Of a DNA stretch of 64,000 bases, positions 1 through 8,825 are shown piece by piece. The DNA comes from Klebsiella grimontii (GTDB taxonomy: Bacteria > Pseudomonadota > Gammaproteobacteria > Enterobacterales > Enterobacteriaceae). A program made the translations under genes and the position numbers. The notes beneath the pieces were generated by a model, which saw only the letters and a program-made list of their open reading frames with translations, did not search any database and was not told the origin of the DNA. Location: assembly GCF_900200035.1 (NCBI RefSeq), contig NZ_FZTC01000015.1, positions 868,001 to 932,000 on the forward strand, given 5' to 3'. Each line of letters begins with the position of its first letter. Positions within the stretch are counted from its first letter, which is position 1.

Positions 1-1030
1 CCACCACGCTGACGCGCTTCGGCGCATCGGGGCCGGTATCGCTGGCGGCGGAAATGGTCAGCGGGAAGCCCAGCGACGCGCCGAGGCCCCATAATAATAC
101 GGAGAGACCGGCGACCCACGGGTTGTCGACGAAAATAATCAGGCCAATGCCCAGCGCGCCCATTACCGCGCTGGCGCGTACCACCGTCACGCGGCTGTAG
201 CGGTCAATAAACCAGCCGCCGGTAAAGCGGCCAAGGGTCATGCCGAGGGTGAAGCCTGCATAAATCAGCGAGCCGGAGGTTGGGCTGAAGCCATGGCCGT
301 CCACCATCAGCAGCGGCAGCCAGTCGTTAGCGGAGCCTTCGGCAAAGGCCATGGCCAGGACGATCACCCCAATCAGCAGCAGCTGGGCATCGCGCCAGAT
401 CGGCAGGCCTTTGCCTTCATGGCGCGCCGCTTCCGCCGCATTTTTGCCGGTGCCTTCAGGAATCGCGCGAATGGCGATAGCGATGGGGGCGATAGCCACC
501 AGCGCCGCCAGCAGAATGTGCGGCGCGGCGGGCAGGCCGAAGCCGGTTACCGCCATGCCAATCCCGGCGCCGACGAGCGTGCCGAAGCTGTAGAAACCAT
601 GCATCATTGGCAGGACGGTTTTATTCATTTCGCGTTCAACGGCGGCGCCTTCGACGTTAATCGCCACTTCCGCGGAGCCAAAGCTGGCGCCGAAGATGGC
701 TAAGCCAATGGCAAACAGCACCGCCGACGTGAACCATAGCGCGGCGCTGAGCACCAGCATGCCGACCACCGCGCAGGACATGGTGGCGCGAATCACTTTA
801 CGGGTGCCGAATCGATTGACCAGCCACGCTGAGCAGAGGATGCCGCTCATTGAACCTATTGAGAGTCCAAATAATACAATCCCCATTTCCGCCGTCGATA
901 GCGCGAGCAGATCGCGAATCGCCGGCGTGCGGGTGGCCCATGACGCCATGAGTAATCCGGGGATAAAAAAGAACATGAAGAGCGCCCACAGCCTTAGCTG
1001 AAGGGCCCTGCGTGAAGTTTGCGCTGTCAT
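1..1030 (-). CDS. ybjJ: MFS-type inner membrane transporter YbjJ (3' part cut by window edge)
   Basis: The minus strand is open from an ATG at 1028-1030 to the left edge, giving about 343 residues; the C-terminal end lies outside the window. The protein is a chain of hydrophobic segments with MFS character, starting [20 protein letters not shown] and including the stretch [20 protein letters not shown] typical of YbjJ. It would be a 12-segment inner membrane transporter; the substrate is not known. It is divergent from rcdA, and the two share a 149-bp intergenic region with a dyad at 1079-1092 that could serve as operator. Family and gene name are recognised from E. coli; function is inferred only at the family level. 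Confidence 0.88.
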   Translation of the reverse strand, partial: MTAQTSRRALQLRLWALFMFFFIPGLLMASWATRTPAIRDLLALSTAEMGIVLFGLSIGSMSGILCSAWLVNRFGTRKVIRATMSCAVVGMLVLSAALWFTSAVLFAIGLAIFGASFGSAEVAINVEGAAVEREMNKTVLPMMHGFYSFGTLVGAGIGMAVTGFGLPAAPHILLAALVAIAPIAIAIRAIPEGTGKNAAEAARHEGKGLPIWRDAQLLLIGVIVLAMAFAEGSANDWLPLLMVDGHGFSPTSGSLIYAGFTLGMTLGRFTGGWFIDRYSRVTVVRASAVMGALGIGLIIFVDNPWVAGLSVLLWGLGASLGFPLTISAASDTGPDAPKRVSVV

Positions 1031-1078
1031 CCGTAAATGCCCGAGAGTGAAGAGATGCAGACAACAGTAGCAAGGTTG

Positions 1079-1092
1079 TGTACATTTGTACA
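1079..1092. promoter_or_regulatory. Dyad operator candidate between ybjJ and rcdA
   Basis: Two TGTACA hexamers separated by TT form a perfect inverted repeat midway between the divergent ybjJ and rcdA starts. TetR-family genes often autoregulate through dyads placed like this, so it is a candidate RcdA operator. The binding protein is an inference. Confidence 0.35.
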
Positions 1093-1179
1093 TCCAGGTT
1101 GCTTGCTGAGGAATGCTTTTTTATTGACCTCTATGATTCGATTCAGCCTGAGGCATATTAAATGAAAGAGGAAAAGAGT

Positions 1180-1722
1180 ATGGCCCGTCGACCAAACGAC
1201 CCGCAGCGTCGGGAGCGGATTTTGCAGGCGACGCTGGACACGATCGCGATACACGGCATTCATGCGGTTACGCACCGGAAAATCGCCACCTGCGCGGGCG
1301 TGCCGTTGGGTTCGCTGACCTACTATTTTAGCGGTATTGAGGCGCTGGTCGAAGAGGCGTTCAGCCTGTTTACCGGCCAGATGTCGGCGCAGTATCAGCA
1401 GTTTTTTGCCGATGTGCATAATCGCCGGGAGGCCTGTGACGCCATTGCCGAGCTGATTTTTAGCGCCCAGGTCACTACCGCGCGCAATATGGAGCTGATG
1501 TATCAGCTTTATGCTTTTTGCAGCAGCCAGCCGAATTTAAAAGCGGTCATGCAGAACTGGATGCTGCGCAGCCAGCAGACCCTTGAGCAGTGGTTTGAAC
1601 CGGCAACGGCCCGCGGGCTGGACGCCTTTATCGAGGGGATGACGCTGCACTTCGTGACCGACAGAGCGCCGCTATCAAGAGAAGCGATTCGACTGATGGT
1701 AGACCGGCTGGCGGGAGAGTGA
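1180..1722 (+). CDS. rcdA: TetR-family transcriptional regulator RcdA (YbjK)
   Basis: 180 residues. The N-terminal helix-turn-helix spans about residues 8-55 ([20 protein letters not shown], then a recognition helix ending in GSLTYYF), followed by a variable ligand/dimer domain ending in [15 protein letters not shown], as in E. coli RcdA. An in-frame ATG lies at 1162, but the ATG at 1180 is preferred because the purine-rich AGAGGAAAA just before it is a good ribosome binding site and the length then fits the family (178 residues in E. coli). In E. coli RcdA activates csgD and stress genes; the same role here is inferred. Divergent from ybjJ. Confidence 0.88.
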   Translation: MARRPNDPQRRERILQATLDTIAIHGIHAVTHRKIATCAGVPLGSLTYYFSGIEALVEEAFSLFTGQMSAQYQQFFADVHNRREACDAIAELIFSAQVTTARNMELMYQLYAFCSSQPNLKAVMQNWMLRSQQTLEQWFEPATARGLDAFIEGMTLHFVTDRAPLSREAIRLMVDRLAGE

Positions 1723-1738
1723 GCGGGGCGCAGAAAAC

Positions 1739-1817
1739 AAAAAACCCATCAACCTTGAACCTAAGTGGCGGGGTTGATGGGCTCCACAAAATGGGGACAT
1801 CAAAGAAAAGCAGTGGC
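1739..1817 (-). ncRNA. rybB: Sigma-E-dependent small RNA RybB
   Basis: The minus strand reads from GCCACTGCTTTTCTTTGATG at 1817 to a hairpin with CCCATCAACC / GGTTGATGGG arms and a terminal T-run near 1739, about 79 nt. Sequence, length and position between rcdA and ybjL match E. coli RybB, an Hfq-dependent sRNA that represses outer-membrane porin mRNAs during envelope stress. The 5' seed region is intact; the terminator loop differs from what I recall of E. coli. Its promoter lies just after the ybjL stop codon, so it has its own start on the same strand as ybjL. Confidence 0.93.
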
Positions 1818-1827
1818 ACTACTTATG

Positions 1828-1851
1828 ACTGACGCCAGCTAAAAAAGTTCT
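1828..1851 (-). promoter_or_regulatory. Sigma-E-type promoter of rybB
   Basis: On the minus strand an AGAACTT -35 element (1845-1851) and a TCAGT -10 element (1828-1832) precede the RybB 5' end by about 10 nt. This fits the sigma-E pattern (GGAACTT / TCnnA) known for rybB. Confidence 0.65.
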
Positions 1852-1879
1852 GCGTATACGCGTTTTTTTTCTGAAAAGT

Positions 1880-3565
1880 TTACTGTAGCCCCGGCCAGAT
1901 GATAACAATCAGCGTACCTGCCAGGGTTAACAACACGTTAGCGATGGCGTAGGTCCCCGCGTATCCCAGCGCCGGAATATTGCTGCGCGCGGTATCGCTG
2001 ATGATCTCCATCGCCGGCGCGCAGGTGCGGGCGCCCATCATGGCGCCGAAGAGCATCGCGCGGTTCATGCGCAGGACGTACGCGCCGAACAGGAAGCAGA
2101 TAACCACCGGCACCAGGCTGACGATGAGGCCCGCCGCCAGCATCTGACCGCCGACGGCGCCGAGGCCGTTATTAATGCCGGCGCCGGCGCTGAGCCCCAC
2201 GCCGGCCATAAATACCATCAGGCCGAACTCTTTCACCATATTCAGCGCCCCCTGCGGGATATAGCCGAACGTCGGATGGTTGGCGCGCAGGAAGCCGAGC
2301 ATGATGCCGGCAAACAGCAGACCGGCGGCGTTACCGATGCCGAAGCTGAACGAGCTGAACTGGAAGGTGATCATGCCGATCATCAGGCCAACAATAAAGA
2401 AGGCGCAGAAGGCGAGCAGGTCGGTCACCTGGCTGTGGATGGAGATAAAGCCAATACGATCCGCGACGGTTTTGACGCGACGCGCATCGCCGCTAACCTG
2501 CAGCACATCGCCCTTGTTGAGCACAACGTTGTCGTCGATCGGCATTTCGATCTGGCTGCGGATAACGCGGTTTAAGAAGCAGCCGTGATCGGTAAGCTTC
2601 AGCTGCGCCAGGCGGCGGCCGACGGCGTTGTGGTTTTTGACCACGATCTCTTCGGTGACGATACGCATATCGAGCAGATCGCGGTCGAAGACCTCTTTGC
2701 CGTTACGGAAGCTTGGGTCGAGGCGGGCATGGGCATCCGGGTAACCCACCAGGGCGATATCATCGCCCATCTGCAGCACCGCATCGCCGTCCGGGTTCGC
2801 GAGAATGCCGTTGCGGCGGATGCGCTCAATGTAGCAGCCGGTCTGGCGGTAAATGCCCAGCTCGCGCAGGTTTTTACCATCAGCCCACGCCACCAGCTCC
2901 GGGCCGACGCGGTAGGCGCGGATCACCGGCAGGTACACCTTACGCCGGGAATCGGTGTCGAGGCCGCGCTCGCGGGCGATCTGCTGGGCGCTGGTCTGTA
3001 AATCCTGATGCTGCAGCTTCGGCATATAGCGGGCGCCGACGATCAGGCTGACCAGGCCAACCAGATAGGTCAGGGCATAGCCGAGGCTCAGATGATCGAG
3101 CGAAAGGGCTAACTGGTCGCTGGGCAGGCCGAAGTGGCGTAGCGTATCTCCGGCGCCCACCAGCACGGGGGTGGAGGTCATAGCGCCGGCGAGCATCCCG
3201 GCCGTCAGGCCGATATCCCAGCCGAATAGCTTACCCAGCCCCATGGCGATCAGCATCGCGCTGCCGACCATCACCAGAGCGAGCATCAGGTAATTTTTCC
3301 CATCGCGAAAAAAAATAGAAAAAAAGTTGGGTCCCGCCTCCACGCCGACGCAGAAAATAAACAGCATAAAGCCGAGATTGAGGGCGTCAGTGTTAATACT
3401 GAAATGCTGCTGCCCTAATAATAGGGAAACGACTAAAACGCCAATGGAATTACCAAGTTGTACCGACCCGAGACGCAGTTTCCCGAGGCAGAGTCCTAAT
3501 GCTAGTACAACGAACAATAACAGGATGTAATTCCCGTTTAACAAATCTGCGACGTTTATATTCAC
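1880..3565 (-). CDS. ybjL: YbjL, AspT/YidE-family putative transporter with two TrkA-C domains
   Basis: 561 residues with a GTG start at 3563-3565, giving the N-terminus [20 protein letters not shown] and the same length as E. coli YbjL. Several N-terminal membrane segments are followed by two soluble RCK-C/TrkA-C regulatory regions (about residues 200-380, with [10 protein letters not shown] and [12 protein letters not shown]) and a second membrane block with [20 protein letters not shown]. This is the aspartate:alanine antiporter-like architecture; the E. coli substrate is not established. The reading frame runs 39 codons further upstream to an ATG at 3682, but that extension is not part of the family and was not used. 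Confidence 0.9.
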   Translation of the reverse strand: MNINVADLLNGNYILLLFVVLALGLCLGKLRLGSVQLGNSIGVLVVSLLLGQQHFSINTDALNLGFMLFIFCVGVEAGPNFFSIFFRDGKNYLMLALVMVGSAMLIAMGLGKLFGWDIGLTAGMLAGAMTSTPVLVGAGDTLRHFGLPSDQLALSLDHLSLGYALTYLVGLVSLIVGARYMPKLQHQDLQTSAQQIARERGLDTDSRRKVYLPVIRAYRVGPELVAWADGKNLRELGIYRQTGCYIERIRRNGILANPDGDAVLQMGDDIALVGYPDAHARLDPSFRNGKEVFDRDLLDMRIVTEEIVVKNHNAVGRRLAQLKLTDHGCFLNRVIRSQIEMPIDDNVVLNKGDVLQVSGDARRVKTVADRIGFISIHSQVTDLLAFCAFFIVGLMIGMITFQFSSFSFGIGNAAGLLFAGIMLGFLRANHPTFGYIPQGALNMVKEFGLMVFMAGVGLSAGAGINNGLGAVGGQMLAAGLIVSLVPVVICFLFGAYVLRMNRAMLFGAMMGARTCAPAMEIISDTARSNIPALGYAGTYAIANVLLTLAGTLIVIIWPGLQ

Positions 3566-3832
3566 GAAAGCCAACTTCTCATTTACTAGTAAGTTGTTGA
3601 AGGAAATGGTTATTTGGTCTAAGGTTGGTCCAGTGTTCGCGTTGTCCCGAACGCTATTCTGGCATCCCGTTATAACCAGCAAAATATAGTCGACAGTTTA
3701 ATCCTTCCTGGAGGCTGCGGCTAGTAACAATCGTTTTTACATTGACGGGATCTTTTATTGGCATGGATTGCCAGAATCTTTATCTGACTGGGCGAAGTGG
3801 AAGTTGGTTAGAGGCAAAATCAGGAGGATGTC

Positions 3833-4216
3833 GTGAAATCTGAGCGTACCTGGGCCGGTATTATCTGTGGGTTCTTTCTATTTATTGTGGTTTGTTTGTC
3901 ACTACTGTTACATATGAAAGGCGCCTTTCGGGCTACCGGTAACCCTGAGCTCGGGCTGCTATTCTTTTTGCTACCCGGTGCGGCGGCAAGCTGCCTCTCT
4001 CCCGGACAGCGGGTTATTCGCCCGCTTATCGGCGCGATGCTGGCTGCGCCAGTGTGTCTGGTGGTCATGCGGCTTTTCTTTGTGACCCAGCGTTCTTTCT
4101 GGCAGGAACTGGCGTGGTTGTTTAGCGCGGTGTTCTGGTGCGCGCTGGGCGCGCTGTGCTTTTTGTTTATTTGCGCCTGGCTTGATACCAGACGCAAGCC
4201 CTCGTCAGAGGAGTGA
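3833..4216 (+). CDS. ybjM: Small inner membrane protein YbjM
   Basis: 127 residues, with a GTG start chosen because CAGGAGGA at 3821-3828 sits at ideal spacing. Four hydrophobic segments are visible (about residues 8-27, 40-55, 65-85 and 95-118), and motifs such as HMKGAFRA, MRLFF and RSFWQELAWL match E. coli YbjM (125 residues). The function is unknown. It points toward grxA, and the two stop codons are only six bases apart, so the genes are tightly convergent with no room for separate terminators. Confidence 0.85.
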   Translation: MKSERTWAGIICGFFLFIVVCLSLLLHMKGAFRATGNPELGLLFFLLPGAAASCLSPGQRVIRPLIGAMLAAPVCLVVMRLFFVTQRSFWQELAWLFSAVFWCALGALCFLFICAWLDTRRKPSSEE

Positions 4217-4222
4217 GCCGTC

Positions 4223-4486
4223 TCAGGCGAACAGGCCGAGATTCTCTTTCGCCCAGGCTTCAAAGTCAGTGCAGCCGCCAATGTGCTTCTGATCGACAAA
4301 AATCTGCGGCACGGTTTCTACCGGTTTACCCACGGTTTTTTCCAGATCGGCTTTGCTGATGCCTTCTGCGTGAATATCAATGTAGCGATAGTTAAAATCA
4401 TCGCGCTCATTGCTCAGCTTTTCCGCCAGCTCTTTGGCGCGAACGCAATAGGGGCAGCCTGGACGACCAAAAATTACCGTAAACAT
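4223..4486 (-). CDS. grxA: Glutaredoxin 1
   Basis: 87 residues of thioredoxin fold with the redox motif CPYC near residues 11-14 (GRPGCPYCVRAKELA) and the glutathione-binding TVPQIFVDQKHIGGCTDF. It reduces ribonucleotide reductase and mixed disulfides in the cytoplasm using glutathione. A strong ribosome binding site (TAAGGAG) precedes the ATG at 4486. It is divergent from the ybjC-nfsA row. In E. coli grxA is under OxyR control; I could not delineate a convincing OxyR site here. Confidence 0.96.
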   Translation of the reverse strand: MFTVIFGRPGCPYCVRAKELAEKLSNERDDFNYRYIDIHAEGISKADLEKTVGKPVETVPQIFVDQKHIGGCTDFEAWAKENLGLFA

Positions 4487-4690
4487 AGTCTCTCTCCTTA
4501 AACCTCAGCCGGATGGCGAATGGCGGGTATCATGCCGCGTTATGTCGGCGAGGGAAAGAAGGTTCTGCCTTTTGCTTTGATGGCTTAAGGCTATGTTTGT
4601 TAAATATTCTGCTGATGAAACCGCTATACTGGCCTGATATGCGACCGGTTTTTGCCCGGGAGCGTGCATGATTTGGACCGGAGGAGCGTT

Positions 4691-4981
4691 ATGCGATCGC
4701 CCGCTGCATTACCCACAAGTATTCTGGTAGTCGAGATTATCGGCATGGTGCTGTTGACCCTGGCCTGGCTCTCGCTCAACCAGTACGTCAGCCTGCCCGC
4801 GCCGTTTTCCAGCCCGACGGCGGCGCTGCTGATGATCTTCGCGGGGATCCTGCTGATGCTCCCGGCCGCCGTGGCGTTAATGTGGCGCGTGGCGCAAGTC
4901 ATTGCCCCGCAGTTGACGCACACGAAAACCCCACCTTCCTCACTGCCTGACAGAGAAAAACGAGATGACGCCGACCATTGA
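4691..4981 (+). CDS. ybjC: Small membrane protein YbjC, first gene of the nfsA operon
   Basis: 96 residues. The ATG at 4691 follows GGAGGAG and gives the family length (95 in E. coli); the open frame also extends to 4652. Two hydrophobic segments lie at about residues 10-30 and 45-75 (LLMIFAGILLMLPAAVALMW). The end overlaps nfsA by 17 bases, so the two are translationally coupled. A TATACT -10-like hexamer lies at 4625-4630. In E. coli this operon is induced by SoxS/MarA; no clear mar box is asserted here. Biochemical function unknown. Confidence 0.85.
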   Translation: MRSPAALPTSILVVEIIGMVLLTLAWLSLNQYVSLPAPFSSPTAALLMIFAGILLMLPAAVALMWRVAQVIAPQLTHTKTPPSSLPDREKRDDADH

Positions 4982-5687
4982 GCTGCTGCGTAGCCACCGT
5001 TCTATTCGCCATTTTACCGACGCGCCGATAAGCGACGAACAGCGCGCCGCGATTATTGCCAGCGCGCAGGGCGCTTCCAGCTCCAGTTTTTTACAATGTT
5101 CCTCAATTATTCGCGTTACCGACCCGGAAATACGTCAACAGCTGGTCCCGCTGAGCGGCGGTCAGCAGCACGTGGCGCAGGCCGCGGAGTTTTGGGTATT
5201 CTGCGCTGATTTTAACCGCAATCTGCAAATCTGCCCGGACGCTCAGCTGGGCCTCGCCGAACAGCTGCTGCTGGGCTGCGTCGATACCGCTCTTCTGGCG
5301 CAGAATGCGCTGGTGGCGGCGGAATCCCTTGGCCTGGGCGGCGTCTATATCGGCGGCCTGCGCAACAATATCGATGCGGTGACCGAGCTGCTGAAGCTCC
5401 CGCAGCACGTGCTGCCGCTGTTTGGCCTGTGCCTTGGCTGGCCTGACGATAACCCGGAAGTGAAACCGCGCATGCCGTCGGCGATGCTGGTGCATGAAAA
5501 TCACTATCAGCCGCTGGATGAGACGGTCCTTGCGGAATATGACGAGCAGTTGGCGCAGTATTATCTCTCACGCGGCAGCAACACGCGTCGCGATACCTGG
5601 AGCGACCATATCCGCCGGACTATCGTCAAAGAGAGCCGTCCATTTATTCTGGAATATCTGCATAAGCAGGGATGGGCTACGCGCTGA
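4965..5687 (+). CDS. nfsA: Oxygen-insensitive NADPH nitroreductase NfsA
   Basis: 240 residues, the full E. coli length. The N-terminus TIELLRSHRSIRHFTD and the blocks GASSSSFLQCSSIIRV and GGVYIGGLRNN are the FMN-binding nitroreductase signature of the NfsA/FRP group. It carries out two-electron reduction of nitroaromatics, quinones and chromate with NADPH, and is the main activator of nitrofurans in enterics. Its start lies inside the end of ybjC. rimK follows after about 100 bp that hold a terminator-like hairpin. Confidence 0.96.
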   Translation: MTPTIELLRSHRSIRHFTDAPISDEQRAAIIASAQGASSSSFLQCSSIIRVTDPEIRQQLVPLSGGQQHVAQAAEFWVFCADFNRNLQICPDAQLGLAEQLLLGCVDTALLAQNALVAAESLGLGGVYIGGLRNNIDAVTELLKLPQHVLPLFGLCLGWPDDNPEVKPRMPSAMLVHENHYQPLDETVLAEYDEQLAQYYLSRGSNTRRDTWSDHIRRTIVKESRPFILEYLHKQGWATR

Positions 5688-5754
5688 TTGCGTGTAAACT
5701 GCCCCTGGTCTGACGTAAGGAAATTTCGCAGGTCAGCGCTCATTGACTACCAAA

Positions 5755-5776
5755 GGCCCGCCGGAGCGGGTCTTTT
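5755..5776 (+). terminator. Hairpin plus T-run between nfsA and rimK (terminator or attenuator)
   Basis: GGCCCGC at 5755-5761 pairs with GCGGGTC at 5766-5772 (one G-T pair) around a four-base loop and is followed by TTTT. It ends only 14 bases before the rimK GTG, so it could attenuate read-through from nfsA or affect rimK translation. Confidence 0.5.
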
Positions 5777-5790
5777 CGCAGAGGTGCAGG

Positions 5791-6693
5791 GTGAAAATTG
5801 CCATATTATCCCGGGATGGAACGCTTTATTCATGTCGACGCCTGCGCGAAGCCGCGCAAAAACGCGGTCATCAGGTGGAAATCCTCGATCCGCTTTCCTG
5901 CTATATGAACGTCAGTCCGGTGGCCTCATCGATTCACTACAAAGGCCGCCAGCTCCCGCATTTTGACGCCGTCATTCCGCGCATCGGCACGGCGATTACC
6001 TACTACGGCACCGCGGCGCTGCGTCAGTTTGAGCTGCTGGGCAGCTATCCGCTCAATGAGTCCGTCGCCATCACCCGCGCCCGCGACAAGCTGCGTTCGC
6101 TCCAGCTGCTGGCGCGTCAGGGAATCGACCTGCCGCTCACCGGCATTGCCCATTCGCCAGACGATACCAGCGACCTGATCGCGATGGTTGGCGGCGCGCC
6201 GCTGGTGGTAAAGCTGGTGGAGGGCACTCAGGGCATCGGCGTCGTGCTGGCCGAAACGCGGCAGGCGGCAGAGAGCGTCATTGACGCTTTTCGCGGTCTG
6301 AATGCGCATATTCTGGTGCAGGAGTATATCGCCGAGGCGAAAGGCCGGGACGTGCGCTGCCTGGTCGTGGGCAATGAGGTCGTGGCGGCGATTGAGCGGC
6401 GGGCGAAGGAGGGGGATTTTCGCTCTAACCTGCATCGCGGCGGCGTAGCGTCGGTGGCGTTTATCAGCGAGCAGGAGCGTGAAATGGCCATTAAGGCCGC
6501 GCAGACGCTCGGGCTGGACGTCGCTGGCGTTGATATTCTGCGCGCCACGCGCGGTCCTCTGGTGATGGAGGTTAATGCTTCTCCGGGGCTTGAAGGGATT
6601 GAAACCACCACCGGCGTCGATATCGCCGGCAAAATGATCGCCTGGATCGAACGACAAGCCACGCCCGGATTTTGTCTGAAAATGGGCGGATAG
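5791..6693 (+). CDS. rimK: RimK, ATP-grasp ligase adding glutamates to ribosomal protein S6
   Basis: 300 residues from a GTG start at 5791, preceded by GAGGTG at 5781-5786. A longer open frame begins at 5743, but the family starts at [20 protein letters not shown]. The ATP-grasp core shows [18 protein letters not shown] (nucleotide-binding loop), [12 protein letters not shown], and the metal-binding end [14 protein letters not shown]. The enzyme ligates glutamates to the C-terminus of S6. It sits in the ybjC-nfsA-rimK-ybjN row as in E. coli. Confidence 0.94.
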   Translation: MKIAILSRDGTLYSCRRLREAAQKRGHQVEILDPLSCYMNVSPVASSIHYKGRQLPHFDAVIPRIGTAITYYGTAALRQFELLGSYPLNESVAITRARDKLRSLQLLARQGIDLPLTGIAHSPDDTSDLIAMVGGAPLVVKLVEGTQGIGVVLAETRQAAESVIDAFRGLNAHILVQEYIAEAKGRDVRCLVVGNEVVAAIERRAKEGDFRSNLHRGGVASVAFISEQEREMAIKAAQTLGLDVAGVDILRATRGPLVMEVNASPGLEGIETTTGVDIAGKMIAWIERQATPGFCLKMGG

Positions 6694-6782
6694 TTCCCTT
6701 TCACGACACCGTCATGGAATACGCCGCTTTTTTTGCGTAAGCTATGGCGTCGCATTTTTCACAGTAAGAGGTCACAGGTCAT

Positions 6783-7262
6783 ATGGATTCACTGGTCGTT
6801 CCGGGTCTTGATACATTACGTCAATGGCTCGACGAATTGGGCATCAGCTTTTTTGAGTGTGATTCCTGCCAGGCACTGCACCTGCCGCATATGCAAAATT
6901 TCGAAGGCATTTTTGATGCCAAACTTGACCTGGTGGATAACGTGGTGCTTTTCTCCGCGCTGGCTGAGGTCAAACCCTCCGCGCTGTTGCCGCTTTCCGC
7001 CGATCTTTCTGCGATTAACGCCAGTTCGTTGACGGTCAAAGCTTTCCTCGATATTCAGGACGATAATCTGCCGAAACTGGTGGTGTGTCAGGCATTGACC
7101 GTCGGCGTCGGCGTGACCCTCGACCAGTTCGCGTGGTTTTTCCGCCAGAGCGAAGAACAGATTTCTATGGTTATCCTTGAGGCCAGCGCCAATCAGGTGC
7201 TGTATAAGTCCGAGGAAGAAGAGCCGGCGGCTGAGAATATTCAGTACCATTTTCTTCACTAA
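6783..7262 (+). CDS. ybjN: YbjN, sensory-transduction-associated protein of unknown mechanism
   Basis: 159 residues from the ATG at 6783; E. coli YbjN has 158. The highly conserved stretch FECDSCQALHLPHMQNFEG and the acidic variable C-terminus match the family. YbjN has a type III secretion chaperone-like fold, and altered dosage in E. coli affects motility, biofilm and stress responses, but no biochemical activity is settled. Last gene of the nfsA-rimK row. A weak stem with CAGCC/GGCTG arms follows at about 7281-7301 without a T-run. Confidence 0.88.
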   Translation: MDSLVVPGLDTLRQWLDELGISFFECDSCQALHLPHMQNFEGIFDAKLDLVDNVVLFSALAEVKPSALLPLSADLSAINASSLTVKAFLDIQDDNLPKLVVCQALTVGVGVTLDQFAWFFRQSEEQISMVILEASANQVLYKSEEEEPAAENIQYHFLH

Positions 7263-7610
7263 GCCTGTCGAAAAATAGCGCAGCCACTGCCATGGCGGCT
7301 GCGTATTACGTGCTTTTATTCTGCTATTAACCTTCCTGTAAAGAATTTTTCACCGCCATTCTGCCGCTTTCGGCTTATCACATAGACCCTTATTGCATAA
7401 AAAATTGATAAAAGCCGTTTTTTTACCTGGGCTATAGCCTCTTATTCTGGCTACAGTTATTCTGACGCTGCTTCCAGTTGCGGGCAACCATTCCGGGAGA
7501 GGTCCTCTCTCCTTTTCTTAGGCAATGAAAAAATATGCATGATTATTGCATGCGAACAAGTGCGTATATTCAGCCCGCTTGTTAACGGGCATTGAGAAGG
7601 AATAAGAGAT
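7263..7610. other. Intergenic region upstream of potF
   Basis: The 348 bases hold no ORF I would support. Near the right end TGCA occurs at 7536-7539 and again at 7547-7550 in an AT-rich dyad, followed by a TATATT hexamer near 7566 and a hairpin-prone GCCCGCTTGTTAACGGGC about 25 bases before potF. This is probably the potF promoter and leader. I looked for a sigma-54 GG/GC element and did not find a clear one. Confidence 0.4.
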
Positions 7611-8723
7611 ATGACCGCCTTTGGTAAAAAATGGTTAACAGGTCTGGTTACGGGTGCGCTGATGGCCGTCTCTGCCGGTTCGCTCGCAGCCGAACAAAAA
7701 ACCCTGCATGTTTATAACTGGTCTGATTATATTGCGCCGGATACGGTGGCGAATTTTGAAAAAGAGACCGGCATTAAAGTGGTGTATGACGTCTTTGACT
7801 CCAACGAAGTGCTGGAGGGTAAGCTCATGGCGGGCAGCACCGGTTTTGACCTGGTGGTGCCGTCGGCGAGTTTCCTTGAGCGCCAGCTGGCGGCCGGGGT
7901 TTTCCAGCCGCTGGATAAGAGCAAACTTCCCAACTGGAAAAATCTCGATCCGGAAGTGCTGAAGCTGGTGGCGAAGCACGACCCGGACAATAAATACGCG
8001 ATCCCGTACCTGTGGGCGACCACCGGTATTGGCTATAACATCGATAAAGTGAAAGCCGTACTGGGTAAAGACGCGCCGCTGGACAGCTGGGATCTGGTGA
8101 TGAAGCCGGAGAACCTGGAGAAACTGAAAAGCTGCGGCGTCTCCTTCCTTGATGCCCCGGAAGAGATTTTCGCCACCGTGCTGAACTACCTCGGCAAAGA
8201 TCCTAACAGCAGTAAAGCCGACGATTACACCGGCCCGGCGACCGACCTGCTGCTGAAGCTGCGGCCGAATATTCGTTATTTCCACTCCTCGCAGTACATC
8301 AATGACCTGGCGAATGGCGATATCTGCGTCGCTATCGGCTGGGCGGGCGACGTATGGCAGGCGGCGAACCGGGCGAAAGAAGCGAAGAACGGCGTTAATG
8401 TCTCCTACTTTATTCCGAAAGAGGGGGCGCTGGCGTTCTTTGACGTCTTCGCGATGCCTGCAGATGCGAAAAACAAAGATGAGGCTTATCAGTTCCTCAA
8501 CTACCTGATGCGCCCGGATGTTATCGCCCACATCAGCGATCATGTCTATTACGCTAACGGCAATAAAGCCTCTCTCCCGCTGGTCAGCGAAGAGATCCGC
8601 AATAACCCGGCCATTTATCCGCCGGCTGACGTCTTCGCCAAGCTGTTCACGCTAAAAGTACAGGATCCGAAAATCGACCGCGTGCGTACTCGCGCCTGGA
8701 CGAAGGTGAAAAGCGGTAAGTAA
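7611..8723 (+). CDS. potF: Putrescine-binding periplasmic protein PotF
   Basis: 370 residues, identical in length to E. coli PotF. The signal peptide covers about residues 1-26 (hydrophobic core LVTGALMAVSAGSLA), then the mature start EQKTLHVYNWSDYIAPDTV. Polyamine-contact elements of the family are visible: YNWSDY, the SASFLE loop, DAPEEIF and the IGWAGDVWQA stretch. It delivers putrescine to the PotG2HI ABC importer. AAGGAATAAGAG precedes the ATG. Tandem hairpins separate it from potG, which could favour higher expression of the binding protein. Confidence 0.97.
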   Translation: MTAFGKKWLTGLVTGALMAVSAGSLAAEQKTLHVYNWSDYIAPDTVANFEKETGIKVVYDVFDSNEVLEGKLMAGSTGFDLVVPSASFLERQLAAGVFQPLDKSKLPNWKNLDPEVLKLVAKHDPDNKYAIPYLWATTGIGYNIDKVKAVLGKDAPLDSWDLVMKPENLEKLKSCGVSFLDAPEEIFATVLNYLGKDPNSSKADDYTGPATDLLLKLRPNIRYFHSSQYINDLANGDICVAIGWAGDVWQAANRAKEAKNGVNVSYFIPKEGALAFFDVFAMPADAKNKDEAYQFLNYLMRPDVIAHISDHVYYANGNKASLPLVSEEIRNNPAIYPPADVFAKLFTLKVQDPKIDRVRTRAWTKVKSGK

Positions 8724-8740
8724 TTCTCCGTGAGTTGTAG

Positions 8741-8790
8741 GCCGGCGATGCCTCGCGCTGCCGGCAACAGGCGCACCGCGATGGTGCGCC
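8741..8790 (+). repeat. Tandem hairpins between potF and potG, first one REP-like
   Basis: A GCCGGC...GCCGGC palindromic unit (8741-8765) is followed at once by an 8-bp perfect stem GGCGCACC / GGTGCGCC (8770-8777 and 8783-8790). The position right after the binding-protein gene and before the ATPase gene is typical of mRNA-stabilising or attenuating intergenic repeats in ABC importer operons. Confidence 0.6.
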
Positions 8791-8825
8791 TGCACCATGA
8801 TTTGATTTCTGCCGGAGAACACCCC

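Noticed and set aside
3566-3682. 39-codon N-terminal extension of ybjL with a lipobox-like start
   Set aside because: The extension is not in the family, the GTG start gives exactly the E. coli length, and the extension would lie in the regulatory leader.
7440-7610. Sigma-54 promoter for potF
   Set aside because: No GG-N10-GC element of the TGGCAC-N5-TTGCA type at a suitable place.
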